A stretch of 64,000 nt of DNA from an uncultured Lachnospiraceae bacterium (GCA_902798585.1 CADBXF010000002.1:1494-65493), one strand, 5' to 3'. Shown: positions 1-9,274, counted from the first letter of the stretch. The notes: generated by a model not told the origin, from the sequence alone. Made by a program: numbers and translations.

Positions 1-14
1 AGGGGGTGAACGGA

Positions 15-701
15 TTGGATGAAATGGCGCAGGCTTTGACGGACAAAATGAATGTCAAAACAGTCTTTACCATCCCTGTCTTCGGCGGAATCGCCGTCTC
101 GGAGTCGGTGGTCGTGACATGGATTATCATGGCCGCACTGATTTTGTTTGCCTTCGTAATGACGCGGGGGCTTCGCACGAACAAAATATCGAAACGGCAG
201 GCTTTCCTGGAGTGGATGGTCACCCGGCTGGACAGCATGGTGGGCGGGATGCTCGGAGGCCATGCGAAGGTGTTCGGCGAATACCTGATTACCATCCTTC
301 TGTACATCGGACTTGCGAATATCATCGGAATCTTCGGATTCAAAGCTCCTACGAAAGACCTCAATGTCACAATAGCATTGGCGCTGATGAGTATCGTCCT
401 GGTGGAGGCGGCGGGCATTCACTTCTTAGGGGTGAAGCGGCATCTGCACAAGTTCATCGAGCCGACGCCCGTGGTGCTGCCGATTAACATCCTGGAGGTC
501 GTGACCAAGCCGTTGTCTTTGTGCATGCGACTCTTCGGAAATGTCATCGGTGCATTTGTCATTATGGCTCTTTTGGAGCATGTGATACCGGTGGGCATTC
601 CCATGGTGTTCAGCTTGTATTTTGACTTCTTTGACGGATTGCTTCAGGCCTATGTCTTTGTCTTCTTAACGGGCCTGTATTTGACGGAGGCCGTGGAGTA
701 A
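15..701 (+). CDS. atpB: F1Fo ATP synthase subunit a
   Basis: Membrane subunit a of the ATP synthase stator; it forms the ion half-channels beside the c-ring. The protein is about 228 residues and has several hydrophobic helices. The conserved region LCMRLFGNVIGA holds the essential arginine of helix 4, and a polar/hydrophobic C-terminal helix follows (YVFVFLTGLYLTEAVE). The start is uncertain. The run AGGGGG at 1-6 is a good ribosome site for a TTG at 15 (8-nt gap). GTG at 6 and ATG at 24 are in frame but badly spaced, and the true start could lie left of the window. It is the first visible gene of the atp operon and is followed after 96 bp by atpE. The family call is certain; only the start is open. 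Confidence 0.93.
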   Translation: MDEMAQALTDKMNVKTVFTIPVFGGIAVSESVVVTWIIMAALILFAFVMTRGLRTNKISKRQAFLEWMVTRLDSMVGGMLGGHAKVFGEYLITILLYIGLANIIGIFGFKAPTKDLNVTIALALMSIVLVEAAGIHFLGVKRHLHKFIEPTPVVLPINILEVVTKPLSLCMRLFGNVIGAFVIMALLEHVIPVGIPMVFSLYFDFFDGLLQAYVFVFLTGLYLTEAVE

Positions 702-797
702 GAGGCGCGAAGAAAAGACTTCCCGGCGGTCGGCGGGGAATCGCGCGGAAACGAGATTACAACATTTTCAGAATAAACATAAAGTGAGGAATAAACT

Positions 798-1028
798 ATG
801 AGTACATCAGCATTGATTGCCATCGGCGCAGGTATCGCGGTTTTGGCAGCAGTCGGGGCCGGTATCGGTATCGGTATCGCAACAGGCAAGGCCGTGGAGG
901 CCATTGCAAGACAGCCTGAGGCGGAGAGCAAGATCAGTAAGAACCTGATTCTGGGCTGCGCGCTTGCTGAGGCAACCGCTATCTACGGTTTCGTTATCGC
1001 GTTGTTTATCATTCTTTTGCTGAAGTAA
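798..1028 (+). CDS. atpE: ATP synthase subunit c (proton-type)
   Basis: Ring-forming proteolipid, 76 residues, two membrane helices joined by a polar loop with ARQPE (residues 37-41). The ion-carrying carboxylate is Glu58 in LAEATAIYG. Compared with sodium-type rings such as Ilyobacter (ligands Gln32, Glu65, Ser66), this protein has Ile25 at the Gln position and Ala59 at the Ser position, so the sodium ligand set is missing and proton coupling is expected. The helix-1 glycine repeat [11 protein letters not shown] is typical of c subunits. The ribosome site AGTGAGGA lies 7 nt before ATG. It sits between atpB and atpF as in most bacterial atp operons. Confidence 0.97.
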   Translation: MSTSALIAIGAGIAVLAAVGAGIGIGIATGKAVEAIARQPEAESKISKNLILGCALAEATAIYGFVIALFIILLLK

Positions 1029-1068
1029 CGCGGACGACATCGAATCTTACCCAAAGGAAGAAATCATC

Positions 1069-1542
1069 ATGCTGGATATAGGCTGGAATCTTTTGTTCAC
1101 GGTCATCAACCTGGTGATCCTTTTCGTTGCGATGAAGCTTTTCCTCTTTAAGCCGGTGCGCAATATCATTGCGAAGCGGCAGGAGGAGGCGGATGCGGCG
1201 AGAACGGAAGCTGAGACGATGGCTGCGGAGGCAAAACAGACCAAGGCAGAGTACGAGAAGGCCTTAGCGCGCACGAAGGAAGAGCGCGAGGAGGTCCTGG
1301 CGACCGCACGCCGTCTGGCGGACGACGAAGCCGAGAAAATCCTTGCGGATGCCCGCGAGGAGGCGAAGGACATTCGGGAAGCCGCCGAGGACGAGGGTGA
1401 GCGCCGGAAGGAGCGCATCATCGCGGAGGCAGGCAAGGAGATTGCCGACATGGTTGCCGGCGCAACGGCGAAAGCGATGGGGGACACCGACGATTCCGCA
1501 CTGTACGATGCTTTCCTTGATAAAGTGGAGGGGAGAGCATGA
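1069..1542 (+). CDS. atpF: ATP synthase subunit b
   Basis: Peripheral-stalk subunit b, 157 residues, the usual length. One N-terminal membrane helix (about residues 5-27, rich in Leu/Val/Ile) is followed by a long charged Ala/Glu/Lys/Arg helix that should form the right-handed coiled coil of the stator. The C-terminal end normally binds the delta subunit. Its stop codon overlaps the start of the next gene (ATGA at 1539-1542), so translation is probably coupled to the delta-alpha fusion protein. A ribosome site AAAGGAAG precedes the ATG. Nothing in b itself looks abnormal, although its delta partner is only present as a domain on alpha. Confidence 0.95.
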   Translation: MLDIGWNLLFTVINLVILFVAMKLFLFKPVRNIIAKRQEEADAARTEAETMAAEAKQTKAEYEKALARTKEEREEVLATARRLADDEAEKILADAREEAKDIREAAEDEGERRKERIIAEAGKEIADMVAGATAKAMGDTDDSALYDAFLDKVEGRA

Positions 1543-3314
1543 AACAGGCGACGCTTTGGTATGTAACGCCGCCCACCGAGGAACAGCTCGCGCGGCTTAA
1601 GGCATTTCTCGCTAAGGAGATGGGCGACGGGGAAGTGGAGCTCACGATGGAGACGGACAGTTCTCTCGTGAGCGGTTTTGTGTTGCGCACGGATTTGAAG
1701 GAGTACGACTGGAGTATGCGCGGGCGCGTCGGACAGCTCCGAAACGCACTCGGCGTCGTTCACGGACGCAAGCCCAAGAAGACCGTCGCAAACCTCAAAA
1801 AATGCATTGAAGAATTTGAATTGACCGCCGGCGCGATGGAGTACGGCGTCGTGACATTCGTCGGCGACGGAATTGCCACGGTGGAGGGCCTTGACCACGC
1901 CTGCTACGGCGAGATTGTGACCTTTGAGTGCGGCGTCAAGGGCATGGTCATGGACATCCGCAGGGATGAGATCGGTGTTATCCTGTTCGGCCGCGATACG
2001 GAGATCCGCGAGGGCACCAGTGTGTTCCGTTCCTACCGCATGGCGGGTGTTCCGGTCGGCGACAGCTTTATCGGCCGCATCGTCGATGCCCTGGGTTCGC
2101 CGATTGACGGCGATGGCGAGATTGTGGCGGCGGACTTCCGGCCCCTTGAGATGGCAGCTCCCGGCATCATGGACCGGCAGCCGGTTACGACTTCTCTGGA
2201 GACCGGTATTCTTGCTATCGACTCGATGTTCCCCATCGGCCGCGGACAGCGCGAGCTCATTATCGGCGACCGTCAGACGGGTAAGACATCCATCGCTTTG
2301 GATACTATCCTTAACCAGAAGGGGAAAAATGTCATCTGCGTCTATGTCGCCATCGGACAGAAGGCTTCGACTATCGCTTCGCTGGTGACTACGCTTCGCA
2401 ATGCGGGGGCCCTGGACTACACGGTCATCGTGTCCTCGACGGCCTCGGAGCCGGCGCCGTTACAATACATTGCGCCGTACTCGGGAACCGCGATTGCGGA
2501 GTACTTTATGTACAGCGGGCGGGATGTTTTGATTGTTTACGACGACCTTTCGAAACATGCGGTTTCCTACCGCGCAATCTCGCTTTTGCTGGAGCGCTCC
2601 CCGGGCCGTGAGGCATATCCGGGCGATGTGTTCTACCTGCATTCGCGACTTCTTGAGCGCGCGAGCCGCTTAAGCGACGAGCTCGGCGGCGGTTCCCTCA
2701 CCGCGCTGCCGATTATCGAGACGCAGAACGGCGATGTGTCGGCATATATTCCGACCAATGTCATCTCCATCACGGACGGACAGATTTACCTCGAGAGCGA
2801 ACTCTTCTTCGAAGGTCAGCGGCCGGCCGTCAATGTCGGTCTTTCCGTGTCCCGTGTGGGCGGTGCCGCGCAGGCGCCCTCCATGAAGCAGGCGGCAGGA
2901 ACGGTCCGCATCGATCTTGCACAATACCGCGAGATGGAGGTGTTCACACAGTTCTCCTCGGAGCTTGACGAGACGACGAAGCGCCAGCTCGAGCACGGGC
3001 GTGCGCTGATGGAACTTTTAAAGCAGCCTCTGGGGCATTCGCTTTCTCTGCCGGAGCAGGTGCTTTTGCTGCAGGGCGCGAACCATCAGGTGTTCTCGGG
3101 CCTCATGCCGAAGGAGATTTTGAATCTGAAGGATTCGTATTTGAAATATATGCGGGTGAATTTTCCGACGCTCATCAACGAGCTTGAGCAGGGCACCAAG
3201 TTGAAGAAGTCCCAGATCGACCGCATTGTCACGGGCGGAAAACAGTGGCGCGACTGGCTTGCCCAGGAGGCTGCGCAGGATGCCGCGGACGATGCAAATG
3301 CACCGGAGTCGTAG
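1539..3314 (+). CDS. atpA: ATP synthase delta(C-terminal domain)-alpha fusion
   Basis: Catalytic-hexamer alpha subunit with an extra N-terminal domain, 591 residues against about 502-513 normally. Residues 1-72 match the C-terminal domain of subunit delta (OSCP): TPPTEEQLARLK, then a strand-rich part ending in SLVSGFVLR and SMRGRVGQLRNAL, which lines up with the E. coli AtpH end (SVMAGVIIR, SVRGRLERLADVL). Residues about 80-95 resemble the alpha N-terminal helix, and the alpha beta-barrel begins near 101. The P-loop GDRQTGKT is at 243-250, roughly 74 residues later than usual. The helical N-terminal domain of delta is absent, and no separate atpH lies between atpF and atpA. The ATGA overlap with atpF fixes the start. 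The alpha identity is certain; the fusion is seen directly in one uninterrupted frame, though a sequencing or assembly artefact cannot be formally excluded. Confidence 0.94.
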   Translation: MKQATLWYVTPPTEEQLARLKAFLAKEMGDGEVELTMETDSSLVSGFVLRTDLKEYDWSMRGRVGQLRNALGVVHGRKPKKTVANLKKCIEEFELTAGAMEYGVVTFVGDGIATVEGLDHACYGEIVTFECGVKGMVMDIRRDEIGVILFGRDTEIREGTSVFRSYRMAGVPVGDSFIGRIVDALGSPIDGDGEIVAADFRPLEMAAPGIMDRQPVTTSLETGILAIDSMFPIGRGQRELIIGDRQTGKTSIALDTILNQKGKNVICVYVAIGQKASTIASLVTTLRNAGALDYTVIVSSTASEPAPLQYIAPYSGTAIAEYFMYSGRDVLIVYDDLSKHAVSYRAISLLLERSPGREAYPGDVFYLHSRLLERASRLSDELGGGSLTALPIIETQNGDVSAYIPTNVISITDGQIYLESELFFEGQRPAVNVGLSVSRVGGAAQAPSMKQAAGTVRIDLAQYREMEVFTQFSSELDETTKRQLEHGRALMELLKQPLGHSLSLPEQVLLLQGANHQVFSGLMPKEILNLKDSYLKYMRVNFPTLINELEQGTKLKKSQIDRIVTGGKQWRDWLAQEAAQDAADDANAPES

Positions 3315-3403
3315 TTTCGGTTGACGCAGCAGACGGAGCGGACGAGGAGGCGTAAGGGCGGATTGTCTATACGCTTCACAGGGACGAAAACGGGGAACTG
3401 GAT

Positions 3404-4339
3404 ATGGCAAATGCACATGAAATCCTCAACCGAATAAAGAGTATCCGGGACACGATGAAGATTACGAAGGCGATGTATATGGTGTCCTCGATGAAGGTGC
3501 AGAAGGCGAAGAAAAAGCTGGCGGACACGCTGCCGTTCTTCAACGGACTGCAGACGCAGATTCGCGAGGTGCTGCAGCATTTTCCGGAGATGCGGCATCT
3601 GTATTTCGACAACCGCATCGAGGATGAGCGCGAGCTTGTGAAGCGGCGCATCTACATCGTAATCACCGGTGACAAGGGCATGGCAGGTCCCTATAATCTG
3701 AATGTTCTTAAGGAGGCGAGGGCACATTTTGCGGAGTCCGGGGATTATCGCATCTACTGCGTCGGCGAGACCGGACGGCATGTCTTTATGTCGGAGAAAC
3801 TGCCGGTGGCGGAGGATTTCCGAATGTCGTCGAACAACCCGAGCATCCACCGCGCGCGTGTCATGTGCGAGATGCTGACGGAAAAGTACAAGAACGAGGA
3901 AGTCGACGAGATTTATGTAGTCTATACAAGAATGCGCAACAGTGTATCCTCCGTGGTTCACACGGAGCAGCTGCTGCCGCTTCACACGAGCCGCTTCCTT
4001 GCCGATGAGGCGAGACAGGCGAAACCCGGTGTGACCGTGGATGCCTCTGAGATGGAGATTTTTCCGTCGGCGGAGGATGTGCTCGAGACGCTTGTCAAAA
4101 ATATAGTCACGGGCTTTTTGTACGGCGCGATGGTGGAAAGCCAGGCGTCCGAGGAGAGCGCCCGCATGATGTCGATGAAGACGGCGACGGACAACGCGGA
4201 CGCGATGCTCGCGGAACTGTCCCGCCAATACAACCAGTTCCGCCAGGCGGCAATCACACAGGAGATTACCGAGGTGGTGGGCGGCGCGAAAGCGCTGCAA
4301 AAGAAGAAAGCGAAGAAAAAACAGGCACGAATGGGGTAA
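3404..4339 (+). CDS. atpG: ATP synthase subunit gamma
   Basis: Central rotor shaft of F1, 311 residues. The N-terminal helix carries the family pattern EILNRIKSIRDTMKITKAM, and the C-terminal helix (ESARMMSMKTATDNA) is the other half of the coiled coil that turns inside the alpha-beta hexamer. The Rossmann-like middle part includes IVITGDKGMAGPYN. It is slightly longer than the E. coli protein (287), with a basic C-terminal tail ALQKKKAKKKQ. It follows atpA after 89 bp, the largest gap before atpC in this operon, and its last codons hold the ribosome site for atpD. Confidence 0.96.
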   Translation: MANAHEILNRIKSIRDTMKITKAMYMVSSMKVQKAKKKLADTLPFFNGLQTQIREVLQHFPEMRHLYFDNRIEDERELVKRRIYIVITGDKGMAGPYNLNVLKEARAHFAESGDYRIYCVGETGRHVFMSEKLPVAEDFRMSSNNPSIHRARVMCEMLTEKYKNEEVDEIYVVYTRMRNSVSSVVHTEQLLPLHTSRFLADEARQAKPGVTVDASEMEIFPSAEDVLETLVKNIVTGFLYGAMVESQASEESARMMSMKTATDNADAMLAELSRQYNQFRQAAITQEITEVVGGAKALQKKKAKKKQARMG

Positions 4340-5740
<1,401 letters not shown>

Positions 5741-5766
5741 GGAGACACTTGTGAGGAGACATTTGC

Positions 5767-6192
5767 ATGAACACATTTCATCTGCAGATTATCACCTGTG
5801 ACCGTGTGTTTTTTGACGGCGAGTGTGAGTCGCTCATCTTCCCGGGATTCGACGGACAGATTGAGATTCTGGCGCATCATGCGCCGATGGCGACCACGGT
5901 GGCTGTAGGTGAGGTGCGCTTTCGCGATGCGGAAGGGCAGATGCATGCGGTGATTGTCTCGGACGGTATAGTGAATACGGCGGACAATACGGTGACGCTT
6001 CTGGCATTTTCAGCAGAGCGGCCGGAAGAGATTGACGCACATCGCGCACAGATGGCGCTTGAGATTGCCAGAGAGGAGATGCAGCGCAAACAAAGCATCG
6101 TGGAATACAATCTTACGAGCGCGGCGATGGCGCGTGCCATGGCCCGGTTAAGCGGGGCGAAAAGAATTCACCCGGATGATTTCAATACATAA
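5767..6192 (+). CDS. atpC: ATP synthase subunit epsilon
   Basis: Rotor subunit that couples gamma to the c-ring and can inhibit ATP hydrolysis, 141 residues. The N-terminal beta-sandwich shows the family signs FHLQIITCDRVFFDGECESLIFPG and LAHHAPMATTVAVGEVRF in successive strands. The C-terminal helix-turn-helix runs about residues 85-135. It is the last gene of the atp operon: 26 bp after atpD, and followed by a hairpin with a T-run at 6221-6246 before a new promoter. Confidence 0.96.
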   Translation: MNTFHLQIITCDRVFFDGECESLIFPGFDGQIEILAHHAPMATTVAVGEVRFRDAEGQMHAVIVSDGIVNTADNTVTLLAFSAERPEEIDAHRAQMALEIAREEMQRKQSIVEYNLTSAAMARAMARLSGAKRIHPDDFNT

Positions 6193-6220
6193 TCCGGACT
6201 TGCGTGCTTCGAACCGACAG

Positions 6221-6246
6221 GCGCCCGTTGATGCGGACGCTTTTTT
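6221..6246 (+). terminator. Probable intrinsic terminator after atpC
   Basis: GCGCCCG (6221-6227) pairs with CGGACGC (6234-6240) around the loop TTGATG, with one C-A mismatch in the middle, and six T follow. It is short but well placed 28 bp after the atpC stop and 45 bp before the next promoter. Confidence 0.6.
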
Positions 6247-6290
6247 CAGTATTCGGAACCGCAAACCAGAGAAAAAGGAGGTAAATCATA

Positions 6291-6319
6291 TTGACACTAC
6301 GAAATCGGCGTGGTATTAT
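6291..6319 (+). promoter_or_regulatory. Sigma-70/A promoter for the octa-zinc-ribbon gene
   Basis: A perfect -35 TTGACA (6291-6296) and a -10 TATTAT (6314-6319) are separated by 17 bp. Transcription would begin near 6326, giving a leader of about 75 nt before the ATG at 6400. Confidence 0.85.
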
Positions 6320-6399
6320 AGTTATGCACGGATAGTTTGCGGTGAAATCACCGATTCTGTCCTTCAAAATGACACTCGGGGAAAGGAAGGTGAGAGAGA

Positions 6400-7869
6400 A
6401 TGCGCTGCATATTTTGCAATCGGGAAAACCCCGAGTATGCGGTTGTATGCGAAAACTGCGGGGCGTTTCTGAACGCGTCAAATGATCCGTGGTTCGGCGG
6501 AAACGGCATTCTCGACCCGATTCTTCCGAGCCGCGTCCGTTGTTCCTCCTGTTGGCATGATAATCCTGCGACGGCGAAGAACTGCGAAGTCTGCGGAATG
6601 CCTTTGCTGCATATTCCGGAAGCGGAGGCGGAGATTTCTTCGGCCCAGGCTTCGACAACCGCCGATGCCGCGCCGAATCCGGCTTACGAATTCGCTTCCG
6701 AAGAAACGAAACAACAGGGCTCAACAGCTGCTGCAGAAGCTGCGGCTGTGAGTCCGTCGGTACAGGGGACATCGGCTGAGGCACATAAACCGAACGGCGG
6801 GTTCGGTTCCGGCTTTGATTCTGTCGCTTGTGAAAAATGCGGTCATCCGAATCCCTGGTACAGCGCCTTCTGCGAAGAGTGCGGGGAGAATCTGATAAAA
6901 GAAGAGACGGAGGTTGTTCTCCCGGCGGACGATGCGAAGGTCAGCAGCTTTGAACCGCTTGTTCCGGAAAATGAAACTCCGGTGGCACGGGCGAAGCAGG
7001 GTGTTGTGGTCTGCCACGCATGCTGGTATGAGAATCCCGTCTTTGCGGTTCGCTGTAACGGCTGCGGGGCTCCGCTTCCGGTCGGCCGCAGCCGGGTTAT
7101 TCAAAAGAGCGCCGGGCGACAGCAGGAGGAAGCGCTGGACCGCCTTGCCGAGCTGAAGATGGAGATGGATGTCGAGCGATTAAAGCAAATCGCGGACAAC
7201 GAGGAACCGGTAGTGCGGCGCGTCAAATGTGCAGCCTGCGGGTCCTTTAACCTTCCGAGGGCCGTATTTTGCGCGAACTGCGGCGTTCAATTGTCAAAGC
7301 CGTTTGAGCGCGGGATGACGCAAATCTGCGCGAAATGCGGCGCGACCAACCATAAGAGAGCGCGTTTCTGCTTTAAGTGCGGCTTGCTTTTGAAAAAGGA
7401 TTCCGGGGAGACGACCGGGGAGACCGGAGAGGCAGAGGAGACACCTGCAACATCCGCGGCGAAAAGCGGTGCGGAGGCGGATTACGATCGTGAACCGACG
7501 CTTGCGGAATTGATTGAAAAGCATTGCAGAAAATCAGCTCCGCAAAGGAGACCGAAGGAAGAACAACCCTTTGTCAGAATCACTCCGAAGGCGATTTCCA
7601 AACAGAATCGCTGCGGATATTGTTTCCATTCCAATCCGATTAATGCGACCTTGTGCGAAAAATGCGGAACTCCGATTCTTCGCGAGTTGCGCGATGAAAA
7701 TGTAAAGAAACTGTCGAGGCGTTTTATTTCGCCCCAGCAACCTGCCGGAGGTTCGTATCCTTCGCAGCCCGGCAAAAATGTGAGAACCGTGCGGTGTCGT
7801 TTCTGCTCTTATGAGAATGAGCCGGGAGCGACTCATTGCTTTAAATGCGGCGAAAAAATGACCTACTGA
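6400..7869 (+). CDS. Protein with eight identical-spacing zinc ribbons
   Basis: A 489-residue soluble protein of unknown role built from eight C-x2-C-x10-C-x2-C zinc ribbons. The first cysteines are at residues 3, 48, 144, 205, 277, 310, 405 and 466, and all eight keep exactly the same spacing. Most contain a xNP or similar turn and end in C-x2-CG. The linkers are low-complexity, rich in Ala, Glu, Ser and Pro (for example 72-138 and 332-365), with one helical segment rich in Glu/Lys at 240-268. There is no membrane helix or signal peptide. The ribosome site GGAAGGTGAG precedes the ATG, and a strong promoter lies at 6291-6319. Single or double ribbons of this kind (DZR, zinc-ribbon families) are common in Clostridia; eight in one protein is unusual. 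It could be a scaffold or nucleic-acid or protein binder; I assign no function. Confidence 0.88.
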   Translation: MRCIFCNRENPEYAVVCENCGAFLNASNDPWFGGNGILDPILPSRVRCSSCWHDNPATAKNCEVCGMPLLHIPEAEAEISSAQASTTADAAPNPAYEFASEETKQQGSTAAAEAAAVSPSVQGTSAEAHKPNGGFGSGFDSVACEKCGHPNPWYSAFCEECGENLIKEETEVVLPADDAKVSSFEPLVPENETPVARAKQGVVVCHACWYENPVFAVRCNGCGAPLPVGRSRVIQKSAGRQQEEALDRLAELKMEMDVERLKQIADNEEPVVRRVKCAACGSFNLPRAVFCANCGVQLSKPFERGMTQICAKCGATNHKRARFCFKCGLLLKKDSGETTGETGEAEETPATSAAKSGAEADYDREPTLAELIEKHCRKSAPQRRPKEEQPFVRITPKAISKQNRCGYCFHSNPINATLCEKCGTPILRELRDENVKKLSRRFISPQQPAGGSYPSQPGKNVRTVRCRFCSYENEPGATHCFKCGEKMTY

Positions 7870-7900
7870 GACACTGCTGCGGTTGAATTTTAAGGAGCTC

Positions 7901-7929
7901 TTGACACGGAGCGAAAAAAGAAGTATTAT
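7901..7929 (+). promoter_or_regulatory. Sigma-70/A promoter of ssrA
   Basis: Perfect -35 TTGACA (7901-7906) and -10 TATTAT (7924-7929) with a 17-bp spacer. The start point would be near 7936, inside the leader hairpin that precedes the mature tmRNA. Confidence 0.88.
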
Positions 7930-7930
7930 A

Positions 7931-7956
7931 TGCGGGCAATCAAACGATTGTCCGCA
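7931..7956 (+). promoter_or_regulatory. Hairpin directly upstream of mature tmRNA
   Basis: TGCGGGCAATC (7931-7941) pairs with GATTGTCCGCA (7946-7956) around AAAC, eleven pairs with one G-U. It lies between the -10 and the mature 5' end at 7963. If transcription starts near 7936 only part of it is in the RNA; otherwise it could mark the 5' processing site or act as a DNA dyad. Confidence 0.5.
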
Positions 7957-7962
7957 TAATCC

Positions 7963-8317
7963 GGGCTTGTACCGGTTTCGACGGGTGTTTTAAGATTATG
8001 GAAGCCATTCATGTACCGGACCATGTAAATAACCGGAAAAACCTAAATATAAACGCAGATAAAAATCTTGCATTTGCTGCCTAATTAGGCGGCTGTCGGC
8101 CCGCGGCACCCACGCAGCGGTCTACCGGCATCATCTACGTGGGAAACGACACGCGGAAAGCTTTGACCGCGCGGGCGTACCATGAAGCTACTGAATCCGT
8201 GAGCCCGATCATCGGCGCGCAGAGGAGGGAACGGGCGCAAGCCGCATAGGTGTTCTGTAATGGGAGAAACCGTAATGGCGAGGCATTCGGACAGGGGTTC
8301 GACTCCCCTCAGGTCCA
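7963..8317 (+). ncRNA. ssrA: tmRNA (transfer-messenger RNA)
   Basis: One-piece tmRNA of about 355 nt that rescues stalled ribosomes together with SmpB. The acceptor stem pairs GGGCTTG (7963-7969) with CAGGTCC (8310-8316), two of the seven pairs being G-U, with discriminator A at 8317. CCA is not encoded. The conserved 5' region GGTTTCGACGGG follows the stem, and the T-arm AGGGG-TTCGACT-CCCCT ends the molecule. The tag frame opens at GCA 8055 and reads ADKNLAFAA before TAA at 8082-8084. GC-rich pseudoknot pairings follow (8086-8280). A good terminator follows at once. A 99-residue reverse-strand frame across this region is spurious. Confidence 0.96.
8055..8084 (+). other. tmRNA proteolysis-tag reading frame
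   Basis: From the resume codon GCA the frame encodes ADKNLAFAA and stops at TAA. The hydrophobic LAFAA end fits recognition by ClpXP-type proteases (compare LALAA/YALAA tags). With the alanine delivered by the charged tmRNA, the added tag would be A-ADKNLAFAA. The exact resume codon is inferred from frame and tag length. Confidence 0.85.
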
Positions 8318-8324
8318 TCGACCG

Positions 8325-8352
8325 AAAGTGCTCAAATATGAGCACTTTTTTT
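8325..8352 (+). terminator. Intrinsic terminator of ssrA
   Basis: AAAGTGCTC (8325-8333) pairs perfectly with GAGCACTTT (8340-8348) around AAATAT, and the T-run continues to 8352. It begins 8 nt after the mature tmRNA end. Confidence 0.93.
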
Positions 8353-8373
8353 ATATTTTTACAGTAAATAATA

Positions 8374-8402
8374 TTGACATTCAACGGTAAATATAATATA
8401 CT
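8374..8402 (+). promoter_or_regulatory. Sigma-70/A promoter before zinc-ribbon membrane gene
   Basis: Perfect -35 TTGACA (8374-8379), 17-bp spacer, -10 TATACT (8397-8402). The leader to the ATG at 8453 is about 45 nt and carries the ribosome site GGAGG. Confidence 0.87.
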
Positions 8403-8452
8403 GACGATACAGGGTGTTACATCGTGAATAAAACAGACGGAGGTATGGGGTT

Positions 8453-9274
8453 ATGCGTTGTCCTATGTGTGGATACGAAGCACCTGAGGGTGCAAAAATT
8501 TGTACGGAATGCGGCTCAAGATTGTCTCTCGGCGGAAGAGCGGAACAGCAGGATGATGCGGTGGCATCGTTTCGAAATCTCGCTGCGGCACGGGAGGATA
8601 ATGCGGGGCGAAGCTTCGATGACAGAATTGTTGTCGATGCTGTCGGGAAGCTGATTCGTTACCGGATTATCACCATTGTGTTGGGCGTTATCGGGTTGAT
8701 CTTTGCGTTTTATATCATCGGCGTGTTGAAACACACATCGTGGTATGAGTACAGTGAGGTCGAAGAACTTTCGACGCGGCTCGCTATATACAGCATTGTC
8801 GCAGGCGTTGTCGGGATTGTTTTGAACATTCTTGTCTGGTTCGCGTTCGACAAGATGAAATCGGTTGAGCCGCGGTTTGAAAAGGTCTGTCTTTATTTGA
8901 TCATCGTCATCGTACTGGACTGCATCGGGTTGTTTACCGACAATAACATTTTAAATCTGGCACAATCGATTGTTGGGATCATGTATCTGTACAGTTACTG
9001 CATGGCGATGAGAGATCTCTGTCGTCCGGACCATGATATTATAGCCGACAACTGGGATTGGCTCTGGCGGGTCGAGCTTGCCGAGCTTATTGTGACAATT
9101 GCCGTCGGTATTTATGTAGTGATAAAAATGTTCGACGCGAGCAGCTTGCACGCAGCCATGTCGTCGCTTGAAACTGCGGCGATTATCGAGGGAGGAATCA
9201 CTTTGGTAGTTGCATTCCTCGAGCTTCGGTTTCTTTGCCGGACCAGAGATGCGTTTGCACGCAATTCGAGGTAA
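8453..9274 (+). CDS. Zinc-ribbon six-helix membrane protein
   Basis: A 273-residue protein of unknown role. An N-terminal zinc ribbon (Cys3, Cys6, Cys17, Cys20, the same C-x2-C-x10-C-x2-C spacing as the protein upstream of ssrA) is joined by a charged linker to about six membrane helices near 70-91, 111-132, 145-161, 165-185, 207-226 and 243-262. The ATG follows GGAGG at 9 nt. It has its own promoter and a strong terminator, so it is a single-gene unit. This layout is common for uncharacterised Clostridia membrane proteins with a cytoplasmic ribbon. The shared ribbon design suggests, but does not prove, a link with the octa-ribbon protein. Confidence 0.85.
   Translation: MRCPMCGYEAPEGAKICTECGSRLSLGGRAEQQDDAVASFRNLAAAREDNAGRSFDDRIVVDAVGKLIRYRIITIVLGVIGLIFAFYIIGVLKHTSWYEYSEVEELSTRLAIYSIVAGVVGIVLNILVWFAFDKMKSVEPRFEKVCLYLIIVIVLDCIGLFTDNNILNLAQSIVGIMYLYSYCMAMRDLCRPDHDIIADNWDWLWRVELAELIVTIAVGIYVVIKMFDASSLHAAMSSLETAAIIEGGITLVVAFLELRFLCRTRDAFARNSR

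Noticed and set aside
8085..8384. 99-residue reverse frame over ssrA
   Set aside because: Antisense to a clear tmRNA; its start-like end is the reverse of the terminator.
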